60,425 bases of DNA from CAAGNP01 sp045595965 (GTDB lineage: Bacteria > Bacteroidota > Bacteroidia > Bacteroidales > UBA932), in assembly GCA_045595965.1 (NCBI GenBank), contig JAZOBN010000030.1:1-60425 (forward strand), written 5' to 3'. The notes under the pieces are model-generated. The model was given only the letters and a program-made list of their open reading frames with translations, made no database searches and was not told the origin of the DNA. The position numbers and the translations under genes are program-made. The first letter of the stretch is position 1. Each line of letters opens with the position of its first letter. Below are positions 60,291-60,425 of the stretch, piece by piece.

Positions 60291-60425
60291 TGACCCCCAA
60301 AAGTTGGACGGTTTAACATTATTAAGAGGCTGACTTAGATTGGAACAGAGCTCGGTATTGCACCGGGCTCATTCCTTTTAGCCTCAGTTTGATTCTATCA
60401 TTATTGTAGTAGCGTATGTACTTGA
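60291..60425 (-). mobile_element. Right part of an IS3-family insertion sequence (truncated by the window edge)
   Basis: The outer end TGACCCCCAAAAGTTGGAC (60291-60309) resembles the terminal inverted repeats of the IS3 family, which begin with TG and contain the AAGTTGGAC-type core. A transposase C-terminus follows inward. The exact boundary (60289 or 60291) and the target duplication cannot be fixed, because the other end is outside the window. Confidence 0.8.
60322..60425 (-). CDS. IS3-family transposase, C-terminal fragment
   Basis: The minus strand encodes KYIRYYNNDRIKLRLKGMSP followed by VQYRALFQSKSAS and a TAA stop at 60322-60324. The pattern YIxYYNNxRI....LKGxSPxxYR is the conserved end of IS3-family OrfB (DDE) transposases. 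The catalytic domain lies beyond the window, so completeness is unknown. Confidence 0.88.
   Translation of the reverse strand, partial: KYIRYYNNDRIKLRLKGMSPVQYRALFQSKSAS

Overview
This window is chromosomal DNA from a member of the Bacteroidota, most likely Bacteroidales. The evidence is the TAnnTTTG/TTTG promoter style, paired ECF sigma and anti-sigma genes, many TonB-dependent receptors with DUF4249 lipoproteins, a Bat (aerotolerance) operon, a type B ribosomal protein L31 and a 462-residue PotA. I could not assign a genus.

Layout. 1-369: tRNA-Thr, tRNA-Tyr and tRNA-Gly on the minus strand behind a consensus promoter. 370-5314: minus-strand ssb, purA, dxs and a FeoB-like permease with no G domain. 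5469-8222: two tandem paralogous MFS carriers. 8209-11302: minus-strand lysS, a SpoU-family RNA methyltransferase and aroE, divergent from recJ (11386-13119). 13131-24158: a cell-surface-signalling locus with an ECF sigma factor, FecR, two TonB-dependent receptors, two DUF4249 lipoproteins, an unrecognised secreted protein and an MG2/plug-like secreted protein. 24234-25509: a second ECF sigma factor with membrane partners. 25527-31449: a BlaI repressor, an M56 protease with an ExbD-like tail, an outer-membrane beta-barrel receptor, and a second M56 protease with plug-like and TonB C-terminal segments.

31450-34561 is the most rearranged part. A repeat of about 272 bp occurs twice in direct orientation. 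Inside each copy a 114-bp segment bounded by 16-18 bp inverted repeats lies in opposite orientation in the two copies, which is the signature of site-specific or structure-driven inversion. Between the copies lie a DUF1016 gene fragment, a minus-strand ECF sigma/membrane protein/TraB-GumN operon, and the orphaned last 38 codons of a receptor paralogue. The second copy also supplies the last codons of aroK and its stop codon.

34542-41113: parC-aroK and rluB-era (minus strand) and an ABC permease (plus strand). 41105-43789: truA-exbB-exbD-tonB (minus strand), which can energise TonB-dependent receptors such as those encoded here. 43854-51981: moxR, a DUF58 gene and the Bat operon, with BatB and BatC fused. 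51994-54810: glmM, a DUF1343 protein and rpmE, with a clear terminator. 54987-60261: a porin-like protein and potABCD for polyamine uptake. The right edge enters an IS3-family insertion sequence on the minus strand.

The recurring theme is TonB biology: three ECF modules, three full receptors, one ExbBD-TonB motor, and plug-, TonB- or ExbD-like modules attached to proteins that are not barrels.
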